Source: Macrobrachium rosenbergii (Eukaryota; Arthropoda; Malacostraca; Decapoda; Palaemonidae). Taken from it: a DNA stretch of 64,000 nt. Shown piece after piece: positions 1 to 12,903 of the stretch (positions are counted from its first letter, which is position 1; every line of letters starts with the position of its first letter). The notes under the pieces were generated by a model that saw only the letters and a program-made list of their open reading frames with translations, was not told the origin of the DNA and ran no database searches. Location of the stretch: NCBI RefSeq assembly GCF_040412425.1, contig NC_089777.1, forward strand, positions 35,034,037-35,098,036, given 5' to 3'. The position numbers and the translations under genes are program-made.

Positions 1-1128
1 GCAAATCCTATAAGCCCTGATGGCCAACCCTGTCATTAATCCTATTTTTATTTCTTTCCTATGACTGGAGAACCTATGTATGTATGAATTGGTGTGTGTC
101 TTCTTCCTATATACCTTGAATTTTAAATTTTCCCCTTCCCTCTTGACCAGGACATCCAAGAAAGGAATTTCTCCCTCCTTCTCTTCTTCTATTGTGAACT
201 TGATGTGTTCATTTAGTTTATTTATGTTTTCTAAAAACTTGTGTAGATCTTCCCTTTCTCCCTTGTAAATAATCAAGATGTCATCCACGTATCTTACCCA
301 TTTTACGATATTTAAGTTCCCTTTATTTACTTTGCCCACCTCTTCCTTTTCAAACCATTCCATAAAGATATTAGCTAGAATTGGTGAAAGACTTGAACCC
401 ATGGCCACGCCATTTTTTTGTATATAATGGTTTTCGCCCTACTTGAAAACATTAACGCTGAGGGCCACTGTTAGCAGTTTTATTAAAACGTCATGATCTA
501 TGTCGCATGTATAAACCCCCTCCTCCATATTCTTTTTTATTATTTCCATCGTCGTCTTTACTAGTACGTTAGTGAACAGGGAAGTTACATCCAAACTTGC
601 AAATTTACTGTCTTTTACGTTAATTTTGGATAATTCGTCTATCAGGTTCATGTCATGTTTTAAATGCCCTTCGGATACTAAGCCTACCAATTTTCCCATT
701 ATGTTGGAAAGAAATTTCTCCAGCCTCCTCTGCGGTGATCTCGTCGATGCCATGATCGGTTTTAGCGGACACCCTTCCTTGTGGATCTTAGGGCTATGGG
801 ATCTCTGGACTTTCCACTGATTTTACTCTATGTTCTAATTCTTTTCTCTTGGTTTTGTCGTGGATTTTTGTGAACGCTTCCCTTAGTTTTTTGTTAAAAT
901 TGCACTGTACCCCTCAACGTCCAGTTTTTTGTTGCAAGCCACATATGTGTTTTCATCGTTTAGCAGTTGTTCTAACTTATTCTCATATTCTATGGCATCC
1001 ATTACTACAACCGCCCCCCCCCCTTTGTCTGCCTTACAAATCTTTATGTCCTTGTATTTTCCTAACCTATCAAGGGCCTTACATAACCTCTCCATGGGTT
1101 CAAGTTTTCTGTACAGGAACACCAACAA
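1..1128 (-). pseudogene. Penelope-like element reverse transcriptase, broken and cut by the window edge
   Basis: Reading leftward, the translated pieces carry the motifs of a PLE reverse transcriptase. A finger-type KADKGGGAVVV block lies near 1020. A PKIHKEGCPLKP block lies near 770. LDVTSLFTNV follows near 580, then GVAMGSSLSPILANIFME near 400-350. The catalytic YVDD is at 280-291. After it come FLDVLV and VYRKKTHTNSYIH, typical of the PLE thumb. The frame is open from 438 to the window edge, so the GIY-YIG endonuclease would lie outside. An in-frame TAG at 439-441 breaks the protein just before the GVAMGSS motif, and at least one frameshift lies between about 760 and 900. It is therefore a dead copy. 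The PLE assignment is firm because KADKGGG, the YVDD context and the HTNSYIH thumb occur together. The family within PLE is not determined. Confidence 0.9.
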
Positions 1129-1494
1129 AACATCTAGACTGGTTAGAGAACGCCTTCATAACTTGCGCCAACAACACGATGGCAGGGAACACCGGAAACG
1201 GCTTTGAAGACAGCATATCTAGAAAAATCGTATACGCCATAGTAGCAAGGAAACGAAGGAAAAACGCAAGAGAATGCACGGAAAACAGACACCTGGAAGA
1301 AGGGATCAGAGAAAGACCAAGATCATGAGGGGGTGGGGGTCACACAGGAGGAGCTAGGCAATTATAGGATTAAAAGTACCCAGCACAGATATAAATACAG
1401 CTGGACTACACGTCTGCTCATTTTACGGATACTTGATAATGTGGAGTGTTAGTCCAAGAAAGCTTGTAACTTTTTCTGAATAAAAACTCCGTTA
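1129..1494. other. PLE-flanking sequence, no convincing gene
   Basis: This stretch continues from the PLE reverse transcriptase towards its 5' end. A plus-strand frame is open to 1328, but its composition is charged and I recognise no domain, so I treat it as chance or as antisense to a degraded PLE N-terminus. An AATAAA-like signal is present near 1480. Confidence 0.35.
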
Positions 1495-1569
1495 GATACC
1501 ATCCAGTTTGAATGAGGTCCTATTAGTAATTTTACTAATGCACAGAACAATTGTGTATGTGATAAAGTT

Positions 1570-1572
<3 letters not shown>
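1495..1572 (+). repeat. Dispersed 78-bp repeat leading into (TA)n
   Basis: The sequence from GATACCATCCAG to GTGATAAAGTTAAT recurs almost unchanged at 43099-43174, again directly upstream of a (TA)n array. At the second site it also forms a near-perfect palindrome with an inverted partial copy. It is probably the terminal part of a mobile element whose end is the (TA)n array. Confidence 0.75.
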
Positions 1573-1863
<291 letters not shown>

Positions 1864-1949
1864 TGTGTGTGTGTGTATAGATATATATATATGTATATAT
1901 ATATTCTTATATATTTCCATACGTCCCTTTTATCCAGTTAGATAGAAAT

Positions 1950-3172
1950 GAAAATTTAACATTGGCTGAGAAGAATGACGAGGAAGTGAACTGAGTTAGG
2001 GACCAACCCTCAGATCGCCTGATTTGGGGTAAACAGTACCACTCCTATCCCCACCATCGTATGTTTTGGGGTCAGGGAGCCGTTAGTGACATAGGGGCGA
2101 AAAGGGGATGTAGATAGGCTATTATCCTAACTCTTAAGTCCTTAATTACAAGACCTATTTTCCTATTTTCTTTCGCTGGTTGTGTGATTGCTTTCAGATT
2201 GCCAGTTTCCTGTGCTCCAAGCCAAACAAAGCGGACATAATTCCCTGTGAGATGGGCGACCCACTCTATACCCAGCCACCACCATGTCGAGTGGTGCTTC
2301 TTTCGTCTCCTTACGCTGGCAAGGAATGCGAGACTCCTGCAGCCAGAAGTTGTCTACTGCCACGAGCTCTACGCAGAACGAATAAGGTACGTCTGGAAAC
2401 ATTCGTTCCCAAGCCAGTTTCTTTTTCTTCTCGTGAATTTTTCTCCACTTTCCGAATTTCCAACTTTTCATTTTCTTAAAGCCCCTTTGTCAACCCTAAT
2501 AACCAAGCTGCCCCATGATTCGCCCTAAGCTATATTAAATTAATTCAGTGATCAGAATTAGATTACTCCCTCCATAGTGTTACCACGGACTAATTAAATT
2601 TAATTGATCAATTCCTCCAGTGTGCATAATTAAGTTCATGTGAGAGAAACTCATTTGGTTTTGAATGCTAATCTGGAATTCTCTTCCAGAACCTGTTATC
2701 CAGCCCCTATGATGGTCTGCATCCCTGCCTAGAACGAAACCGTAGCACATATGTTTAATTGCCATCCTGCCAAGTGCCAGAGTCTTCTATTTAGCAGTCT
2801 GGGACACCAACGGTCCCCTTGCTCACCCTGTTGTGTTACAGCAAAAACCAACAAAAATCCATTAACCAGTGGCAACCTTCACGGTCAGTTGCGTGTCTGA
2901 CTATTTCAGGGTCGTAGCCTTTTATATTCAGCAAATTACTACGTTGGTGTAATTTTATTGCACATTGTATTTGCTTGCTTGCTGCTCTGTTAGCCTTTTC
3001 ATCTTAATTTCCTGATTGCTTCATTTGTAAATAAATTCAGTTTAAAGTAATTAGCTGGTTAATTTATCCCCCTCATGGCGACCTCCAATTCTCTGTTTAC
3101 TCAATTATGGTATCAAGGTAAGTCAGTTTATCCATTCCATGTATTGCTTACATTCTGGGTGTTTCAAGGCAG
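1950..3172. other. Non-coding, unassigned
   Basis: No recognisable gene or element apart from one weak exon candidate at 2198-2386. The segment at 2540-3170 is AT-rich with stops in all frames. Confidence 0.5.
2198..2386 (+). other. Weak candidate exon of unknown gene
   Basis: A 189-base open stretch (63 whole codons) is preceded by a pyrimidine-rich CTTTCAG and followed by AAG/GTACGT, so both splice-site consensus sequences are present and the frame is phase 0 at both ends. The predicted peptide is cysteine- and proline-rich and I do not recognise it. The opposite strand is also open here, which weakens the case. Chance splice-like sites are common in such DNA. Confidence 0.2.
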
Positions 3173-3224
3173 TTAACCCTTTAATTAATCAACCCCATTT
3201 ACAAAAACGTCTCCCAGAATGTAT
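3173..3224 (+). repeat. Left direct repeat flanking the satellite array
   Basis: The stretch from TTAACCCTTTAATTAATC to CAGAATGTAT is matched imperfectly at 5394-5443 in the same orientation, on the other side of the satellite array. Confidence 0.65.
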
Positions 3225-3239
3225 CGCGCGGCGTCGTGA

Positions 3240-5260
3240 GTTTATATACAGTGTATAGCGGAAAAAAGTTTTTTCAAAAAAATCACAGCACGCTTAGTTT
3301 TTAAGATTAAGAGTTCATTTTGGCTCATTTTTTTCGTTGCCTGAAGTTTAGTATGCAACCATCAGAAATGAAAAAAATATCATTATCATATATAAATATT
3401 GGAATATATGACATATAAAAAAAAATCGTATATAATTGTATACAAATCGCGCTGTAAGCAAAACGGTTAATACTAATGAGTTAATTTTTTTAGTTGTATT
3501 GTACACTAAATTGCGATGATTTTGGTATATAACAAATTTTAAAACGATCAAAGCAACACAGAGAAAATATTATCACAAAATGATGCATGAATGCGTAACG
3601 CGCGGACGTAAGAAAATGTTTTTTCAAAAATTCACCATAAATCGAAATATTGTGCTAGAGACTTCCCGTTTGTTGAGAAATGAAGCTAATTGATTGAATA
3701 TTATAGACTGTAAGTGTTTTAGCTATACAATTGCAGTTTTCGACCATTTCGGTCGAGTTAAAGTTGTTGAAAGTCGAATTTTTTCTATTTATCGTGATTT
3801 ATATAAAAATATTTCAAAATTGATAAAAGCTACAACCATGAGTTATTTTTCGTTGTATTGTACATAAAATAGCGCACATTTTCATTTATAAAACTTTATG
3901 TAACGACTAATATAAAACGGTGCAAATATTACGACAACGAGACGAAAGAATTTCTGAGAAGTTCGGCCGAGTTACCGCGCAGACGTAAGGAAAATGGTTT
4001 TTTTAAAATTCACCATAAATCGAAATATTGTGCTAGAGATTTCCATTTTATTGCAAAATGAAGGTAAACGATTGAATATTACTAGAATGTAAGAGTTTTA
4101 GTTTACAATTGCGTTTTTTGACCATTTCGGTCGAGTTAAAGTTGACCGAAGGTTGAAATTTTGACAGCAGTTATCGTGATTTATGTGAAAATATTTCAAA
4201 ACTGATAAAAGCTACAACCATGAGCTATTTTCTGTTGTATTCTACATGAAATTGTGCACATTTTCATATATAAAAGTTTATGTAACGACTAATGTGAAAC
4301 GATGCAAACATTACGACAACATGACGAAAGAATTTCCGAGATGTTGGCCGAGTTAGTCAGTGCGCAGACGTAAGGAAAGTTTTTTTTTCAGAAATTCACC
4401 ATAAATCGAAATATTGTGCTAGAGACTTCCAGTTTGTTGCAAAATGAAGGTACATGATTGAATATTACTAGAATGAAAAGAGTTTTAGCTTATAATTGCG
4501 TTTTTTACCATTTCGGTCGAGTTAAATTTGACCGAAGCTTGAAGGTTTTTTGGCAGTTATCGTGATTTATATGAAAATATTTCAAAACTGATAAAAGCTA
4601 CAACAATGAGTTATTTTCTGTTGTATTCTACATGAAATCGCGCACATTTCCATATATAAAACTTTATTTAACGATTAATATAAAACGGTGCAAACATTAC
4701 GACAACGTGACGAAAGAATTTCTGGCGCGGACGTAGGAAAAGTTTTTTTTCAAAAATTCACCATAAATCGAAATATTGTGACTAGAGACTTCCAATTGGT
4801 TTCAAATGAAGGAAAATGATTGAATATTACTAGAATGTAAGAGTTTTAGCTTTCCACAATTGCGTTTTTTGACCATTTCGGTCGAGTCAAAGTTGACCGA
4901 AGGTTGAAATTTTGGCAGTTATCGTGGTTTCCAGGAAAATATTTAGATGATCTGATAAAAGCTACAACCATGGGTTGTATTTTGCTGTATTGTACATGAA
5001 ATTGCGCACATTTTCATATATAAAACTTTATGTAACGGCTAATATAGAACAGTGCAAAAATTACGACAAAATGACGAAAGAATTTATGAAATTTTCGGCT
5101 GAGTTACTGCCTGTGCGTAAGAAAAAGTTTTTGTCAAAAATTCACCATAAATCGAAATATTGTGCTAGAGACTTACAATTTGTTGCAAAATGAAGGTACA
5201 TGCTTGAATATTACTAGAATGTAAGAGTTTTAGCTTAAAATTGCAATTTTTCGACCATTC
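3240..5260 (+). repeat. Tandem satellite, unit about 380 bp, at least five copies
   Basis: The marker TTCACCATAAATCGAAATAT begins at 3631, 4009, 4395, 4757 and 5141, giving spacings of 378, 386, 362 and 384. Each unit also holds ACCATTTCGGTCGAGT, TATCGTGATTTATATG-like and ACGACAACATGACGAAAG-like blocks in the same order. The segment 3240-3600 is a more diverged first unit, recognised from its TTGTATTGTACA block. Units differ by small indels and point changes, so the array is old. All frames contain stops, so no protein is encoded. Confidence 0.93.
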
Positions 5261-5267
5261 AGAGACC

Positions 5268-5390
5268 GGTTGAGTCATTCCATTGGCTGTGGGGTTGACT
5301 GAAGGTTGAAATTTTTTGTAGTCCACTCGGGCATCCAACAGACAATTTTAGTCTGTTATGATCTGGGACACCAAACCGCCTGATCCAGTT
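5268..5390 (-). pseudogene. Fragment of a Ty3/gypsy integrase gene
   Basis: The stretches around 5278-5298 and 5351-5390 match, at nucleotide level, parts of the integrase gene at 60985-61010 and 61083-61130 (the TCTGGGACACC...CTGATCCAG region). The sequence between them is rearranged. It is a third, very short relic of the integrase family found in the composite modules. It is too short and damaged to encode anything. Confidence 0.6.
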
Positions 5391-5393
5391 TAA

Positions 5394-5443
5394 GGGTTAA
5401 TTAAATTAATCAACACCCCATTCTTCCAACCGTCAGAATGTAT
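5394..5443 (+). repeat. Right direct repeat flanking the satellite array
   Basis: Imperfect match to 3173-3224, with the same TTAATTAA...ATCAAC...CCCATT...CAGAATGTAT order. Confidence 0.65.
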
Positions 5444-5800
<357 letters not shown>

Positions 5801-5941
5801 CCCCTTTCAGATTAAACACTTCTTATGAAAAGGCCAGTAACGGACCTTTGCAGTCTACCATCAGGTGCAGTGTGAACCCTTAGCTCTCACTCGTTCCCTT
5901 CTCCCTATCACTCAGCCCACGTGAACACCAGCAGTCTGGTG

Positions 5942-5998
<57 letters not shown>

Positions 5999-6960
5999 AA
6001 CATCCTCAAGGAAATGGATCGTCTAAGGAAACGCAATTTTTCCTACAAAAATAGATTTATTATTCAAACCAACCCAACAAGTAATGAATGAACAAAGAAA
6101 AGATTAAAATCCATAATAAATGAGTTATCAAGTCAAAATGGTGGGCCAAAGATTTACTTTTACTCTGACTAAAACAAGTCTTACTACGACTGGAAAGTCT
6201 TATTATGGCTGAAAGCCGTTGAGGACCTAACCTCCCACACATTTCAACTTAGACATTCCCTGGGATGAATCTCAAAGTCAACCATCATGAGAAATAACCA
6301 CATTGCAAAGATTTGCAGGGTCTTTTCTATAACCACAGCAATTTCACAGACATCTGTCATGAAAGAATTCATGGCACAATAGTAATCTCCCAAAAATATA
6401 CAATTTGTGCAAAAACATAATAAGAGAAAGTCTAAAATGCATGATTAATAATGGTTAAGCAATTCTCCCGGATCTGAAAAATTAGAATATTAAAGTGACA
6501 TAAATGGTTAGGTCCAACTCTGCACACAAATCATAAGTGTCTTGAAATCATGGTCCTCATTCACAGGTTCACAGTTCACACAGAAAAATGAAAGGGTCTG
6601 ATGACTGTTTTGGGGATGTCTGCCAGTTTCTAAGAGATTGAATATAAGATTTCAAAGGTCCATTCTGGACGATAATCCTGGCCCCGCTAATGAACGATCA
6701 GACTTACTTTTGGGCAGAGAATAAGTGGTCTGGTTCTATATTTTCTAACACACGAAGATGCTGCAGGGCATACCAGGTGCTGTCCGTCTGTCTCACAAAT
6801 CAGAGCCAAGAGGGTGTTCATCTGGCAAAACAGCTTTTGAAGTGCCCAAACTATTTCCATCTGAATGCAATGATTTTGGCCTCCTAAAGGCACTATGACT
6901 GTCGGAAGTATGCATCTTGTAGCTATTTGTCTTTCATCACATCCTATAGTTTGGCAGAGT
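5801..6960 (+). repeat. Dispersed repeat family R1, copy 1
   Basis: Alignable by eye with 29570-30830. Both copies run from a CCCTTTCAGATT-like start through a (TC)n tract, then CTAAGGAAACGCAAT, TCCTACAAAAAATAGATTTATTAT and CAACCCAACAAGTAATGAAT, ending with AATGAACGATC, TTTTTGGGCAGA and CTTTCATCACA blocks. No coding potential is shared. The copies are clearly diverged. It is probably a non-autonomous or LTR-type element, class not determined. Confidence 0.75.
5946..5995. repeat. (TC)n microsatellite
   Basis: Pure TC dinucleotides inside repeat R1. The matching tract of copy 2 is at 29744-29885. Confidence 0.97.
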
Positions 6961-7321
6961 TATGAATTGGATATAATTCGGTTTAAATATATGTAATGTA
7001 GGGAATATACATAAAGGGATATATACTTAAATGTGTGTGTATATGGCCCACGCCGATATATACTGAATATAAATATATATATATATATAGTCCTGATATA
7101 TGATGATAATCCCATATATATATATGGTAGGGTAGATATATATATATATATATAATGATGGGTGTGTGTGTGTGTATGCAGGTATATATGGTGGTCATCT
7201 GTGGTCCTATATGAAGGTGGAAATATATAACACATGGCTCCAGTGTCGACCAACATCATATATAAATATATATATATATATATAATATATATATATATAT
7301 TTTTGTTGTTATATATATATA
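6961..7321. repeat. Interrupted (TA)n cluster
   Basis: Short TA tracts separated by 20-60 bp of AT-rich sequence, with a (GT)n patch near 7165. It marks the left border of the composite module that follows. Confidence 0.85.
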
Positions 7322-8678
7322 TACCTGATTGGGTTGAATTCCTCCATTTTTTGGTTGTTGATCAACTTTTTATTAGTTTCACGGTACTTTTAAATCTTCT
7401 ACGTTCTCGGGCAGTGTAACTGATGAATAAAGAAACGAAGCCCCTCTTCGTTCCATTTGGTGGGAACACAACTGCACAGCTGTTGATGGTCACCTGATGG
7501 GGTCAGTGAGGCAGTTTAAAGAGTGCACTGGTCATATTCTTGTTGTTTTAGAGTTTAGCTGGCCTTGTGACCAGCAGGGTGTACTGTCCGTGATCTGCCC
7601 AGGAGCCCAGTAAGCTGCCGCAGGAATATTCTTTGCGTACTCGTGTTTTTATTACATGGTGCGGACGGAATAGGAGGAGCGTCAAAAAACATTAATAATA
7701 AATACATTTAAATGCAATACACTAAGGTTGAAGGGTACAAACATGATTTTAACTGAATTTAAGCAAGTCTACAAAAATATTACATTACTTGAAGGTGGTG
7801 GGGATTTACAATAACCAAAAGTTTTTAGATGAACGTCCTCCAGTAACAAAAACACGTTTGCTGGTTGTTTGGCAACAAACTGAAAATTTAAATAGGGGAA
7901 CCAGATACGGATTATGGGAATGGTGGATGAAGGGTAAGGGACAGAGAGGAGGAGGCGGGGTGGTTTGAGAGAAGGAGAAGGTGAGGGGAGCAAGAGAGAG
8001 AGAGACGTGATTCAAGAAATGTTGTTGTAATTATTTGAGTTATTTGCTCTTCCGGTGTTGGATGATGTTGGCACGCCTCACTAGATGGGAGGCGATCTCT
8101 TTCCTCCCAATTGGTGTTTCAGGGTCGGCCTTAGTAATAAAATGCAGACTGATTTTTGCTGTGATTAGTCGGTAGAGATATTGCTCCAGTCAGATGATGT
8201 TGGTATTCTCCAATAGTGCCTGAGTTGTATAAGATTTTCACCATGTGATGATCGACGTAGTGTTGGTGGATGGAACCTTTATTCGGGATGGGCCTGTGAG
8301 AGAGGTGCAAAATAATGAGCAGGAAGACAAGTACTGCTGGTTTATTGATGAAAACAAGCTGGTTATAAAGCGGGGATGCGGATGTCTGCGAGTTCGCAGA
8401 GACCGCTGGTACAAAGATTTACAGGTGACCTGAGGTCAAATTAATTCCTTACAAAAACAAGACAGGTTTATACAGAGAACATAGTGATCAGCAATGTCTG
8501 ACACACAACATAAATAACTCGTTACTTGTGCAGAAAACATGATTGTTTAGAAAGACAAGATATATACAGTTTATAATTATGATGATAAATATATATTCCA
8601 ATCGACCTTAGGTTGATGAAAAGGCACCACAGAAAACGGGATATTCTCTACAGAGAACGTGTTTGAGCGGGGACTTTA
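7322..8678 (-). repeat. LTR of a Ty3/gypsy element, composite module copy 1
   Basis: Matches 59039-60264 in order and orientation. The matching stretches include the TTGATCAAC...TTAGTTTCAC start, the GGACGGAAT block, the GTTGTTTGGCAACAAAC block and the GAGAACGTGTTT...GCGGGGACTTTA end. It sits directly downstream (on the minus strand) of the pol gene end, as expected for a 3' LTR. This copy carries extra sequence at about 7530-7620 that copy 2 lacks. The polypurine tract at its inner end is degraded. Confidence 0.7.
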
Positions 8679-10015
8679 ATATACCAGGCCAAGATGAAGG
8701 CAACATCTTTTAGGTGTCTGTAGAAGTGTGTCCTCTTGTCGATGTCAACTGAGAGGGTGGTCATCCTTCTCAGGTGTCCTCTGCAGTGGTTTGTTGGGTG
8801 TGTCTTTCCGCTTTGTTTCTGGTTTTTCGGGGACGTTGCCTCCTTCCTGCGACCAGGGTTGTTTGAGGGCTGCTGCAAAGCAGGAGATCTTGGGGTCCGC
8901 CTAGTTGCCCCCTCCAGGAATGTGGGTTTGAAGAGGGATCTATTGACACCCAGTCTTCCCGCTCTGGATGGATTATATTCAGTAATGCCTTCTTGCTCCT
9001 TTCCAGTACAAGAAAAGGTCTCCTGATGATAAGTTATGGTGTTTTTATCATTGTCATCCCTGATGAAAATGTGGGTGGCAGAGGACAGAATTGCCATGAA
9101 GGCGGACGTTCTGTTATTATGTCTTTTGGCAGGGGTGAAGTTTACCCTGTCTGATCCTCTTGTTGCTCAGGAGTTGCTGGATTAGTTCCCCAGGACTACC
9201 AGAGTCTCCCCAGGTGACTTTTTCCACATGGAGCATTGGGCTTATAGTCCTCAACCTGATAGGACCCATCAAGCTGGTACGACCAGTTTTCAGAGGAGCA
9301 ATGAGCCATGAGGGACGCCTTCAGAGACCTGTGGAACCTTTCCACATTTGTTGGCTTCGGGTTGTAGGTGGTGGTGCTGTCAAAGTGGTCCCCATTTAGG
9401 GTTATGAGGATGTCCAAGAAAGCCAGGAGAGTGGGTTCTGTCTGTTATGTCGTCTGGGACACATAACCGGCTGATCCAGCTGAAGAGGATTATGCATGCA
9501 ATGGGGTGGCTTCTTCCATGGGCATATTTTTGGCCACCTGGTGTAGCGGTTGACGATTGTCAGAAGGTATCTGGTTTTCCTGATGGGGAAGAGGTTGTGG
9601 TCGACGTGGATGTCCAAATAATCTCTTTGGCTGGGAAGAGGACCCGATTCGTGTGCCATCCCACTTTGCTTGTCTTGACACTGCATACACCATCTTGCCC
9701 AGGCCGTTGCATCTTTCTGATGAAAGGGGCCTTTGTGCAGGCCAGCAGTCTGGCATTGATTTTAGTGTCCTTCCGGTATTGGTAGTGGCCATGGATGATG
9801 TTGAAAACCAGCCCGACGTCTGGACATCAGGTCAATGGCATCATCCACTGGCACGCTTTGTAAACAGATCCTCATGAGCTGAAGGGATGTCCTCCCACTT
9901 CAGTGATGAGAAATCTGACAGAGGCTGGGGTCTCAGGGTGAGCAGCTTGTTTGATGGAAAGTCCTCGTAATATATCCCAAGTTCAGAATCGATTGGTCGA
10001 TCCCGAGAGGTTACG
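8679..10015 (-). pseudogene. Ty3/gypsy pol 3' part (RNase H end, integrase, C-terminal domain), copy 1
   Basis: Frameshifted pieces match the better preserved copy at 60265-61705. Recognisable parts are an integrase core piece near 9490-9690 with DYLDIHVDHN and YLLTIVNRYTRWP, a VERFHRSLKASLMAHCSSENW block near 9300, and a C-terminal FIRDD...GRLGVNRSLFKPTFLEG block at 8920-9080 typical of the end of gypsy pol. The second catalytic region is disrupted and many indels are visible, so it is inactive. Its upstream pol (protease, reverse transcriptase) is absent, because the sequence switches to a PLE at about 10015. Confidence 0.85.
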
Positions 10016-10790
10016 AAATTATGGTCCTGATGGGGTTCCCTGGCTTATGGTTTTATTGTTCCATAGCAATAACCTTGTTTAAAGTCACCGATTATTTTGG
10101 GGAGCTTCATCTCATTTTGCATTTTGTTGGCATATTCAGTAAGGCCCAGAATTTAGGTCTTCAATTCGTTTGTTGGGTCCTTACTGAGGCGTTGGAACTT
10201 ACTTGTGTCGTTCAAAATATTGTCTGGTTTTTTGTCGTATTCACTTATATCCATGATGACGTAGACAGCGGCGTTATCTCCTTTACGTAAAATGATGTGG
10301 GTGTTTTTTCTGAGTTCTTCCGCTGCCTGACATAATTCAGGGGTGAGGGTTTTGCTGTGATAATTCCCACGTGCTCGGCTGGCTGCTCCTATGAGTTCCA
10401 TGATACATCCTTGATGAGTTTCTATTTGATTTTTATTATGCAGTTGTTCTAAATTGCTTATCAAACATTCTATGTTTATACGTTTGGCCATCTGGCTAGG
10501 TTTTTTGATGTAATGACAATTAAGGCCCAGATTTAATAATTTCTTTTGGTTGTCACTGAGGGAATACTGTGATAAATTGACATACCTGTCTTTGTTTTCA
10601 TTTTCCGCACTGGCCCTCCATTTAATATGATTAATTTGTTACTGTGAAAGCCGTCAAGATTCAGCGAGTGCATTCGTTCGCGCACTCTAGTGGGCGTGCC
10701 ATGTGAAGTATGGATATTCCATTTTGAAAACAGGCTAAACATTGAGGGCCTAGAAAGCTTTGTGTCAGGATCCGCCTGGTTGGAGGACTT
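10016..10790 (-). pseudogene. PLE reverse transcriptase N-terminal part, copy 1
   Basis: An open stretch at 10153-10491 carries a PLE N-terminal region, ending with IILRKGDNAAVYVIMD and EYDKKPDNILNDTSKFQRL, which is the finger region of PLE reverse transcriptases. A frame downstream contains NHKPGNPIRTI, the usual THKPGNPLRPI motif, and stops at the switch to gypsy sequence. Upstream, 10533-10742 encodes another N-terminal segment containing WNIHTSHGTPTRVRERM. Stops and frameshifts separate the pieces. The palm with the catalytic YxDD and the GIY-YIG endonuclease are missing. Confidence 0.85.
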
Positions 10791-12655
<1,865 letters not shown>

Positions 12656-12657
12656 TT

Positions 12658-12676
12658 TGGCGACCTATTGCCAGGA
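12658..12676 (+). promoter_or_regulatory. Primer-binding site of G1
   Basis: TGGCGACC starts two bases after the 5' LTR, the usual place and the usual TGG start for priming by a tRNA 3' end. G2 has the same site with a two-base shorter centre (50535-50551). I do not assign the tRNA. Confidence 0.75.
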
Positions 12677-12903
12677 TTTATCGGATCCTGTAGTCACTTG
12701 AGTGTATAGAGTGGATTCTTGGGGTGTTTGCAGCATAGTAATACCTTCTCTCCTATATTTTTGTGTTGATCGGTGTTTATAATTTTTTTTTTTTGACCGT
12801 GGTAAGATATTTGTGTAGTTATTGGTGTTCAGTGTATTGGTTTGTTTTTGGGTATATTTTGTGAGATACATTTATATATTTACTTGTGTGTAATTAATTT
12901 ACT

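Noticed and set aside
849..1328. Plus-strand 159-codon open frame
   Set aside because: Its first half is antisense to the PLE reverse transcriptase. The rest has no recognisable domain.
2795..2830. TCTGGGACACCAACGG similarity to the integrase region
   Set aside because: Only about 15 bases match and nothing around it aligns, so it is probably chance.
3240..5260. CRISPR-like array of regular repeats
   Set aside because: The units are ~380 bp, contiguous and diverged, without short repeats alternating with unique spacers, and the context is eukaryotic.
8736..9026. Plus-strand open frames over the gypsy pol and LTR regions (also 60346-60839 and 61212-61609)
   Set aside because: Antisense shadows of the minus-strand pol gene.
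9160..9792. Host gene with an integrase-like domain
   Set aside because: Adjacent LTR, polypurine tract and the duplicated chimeric module show it is a retroelement relic, with many frameshifts.
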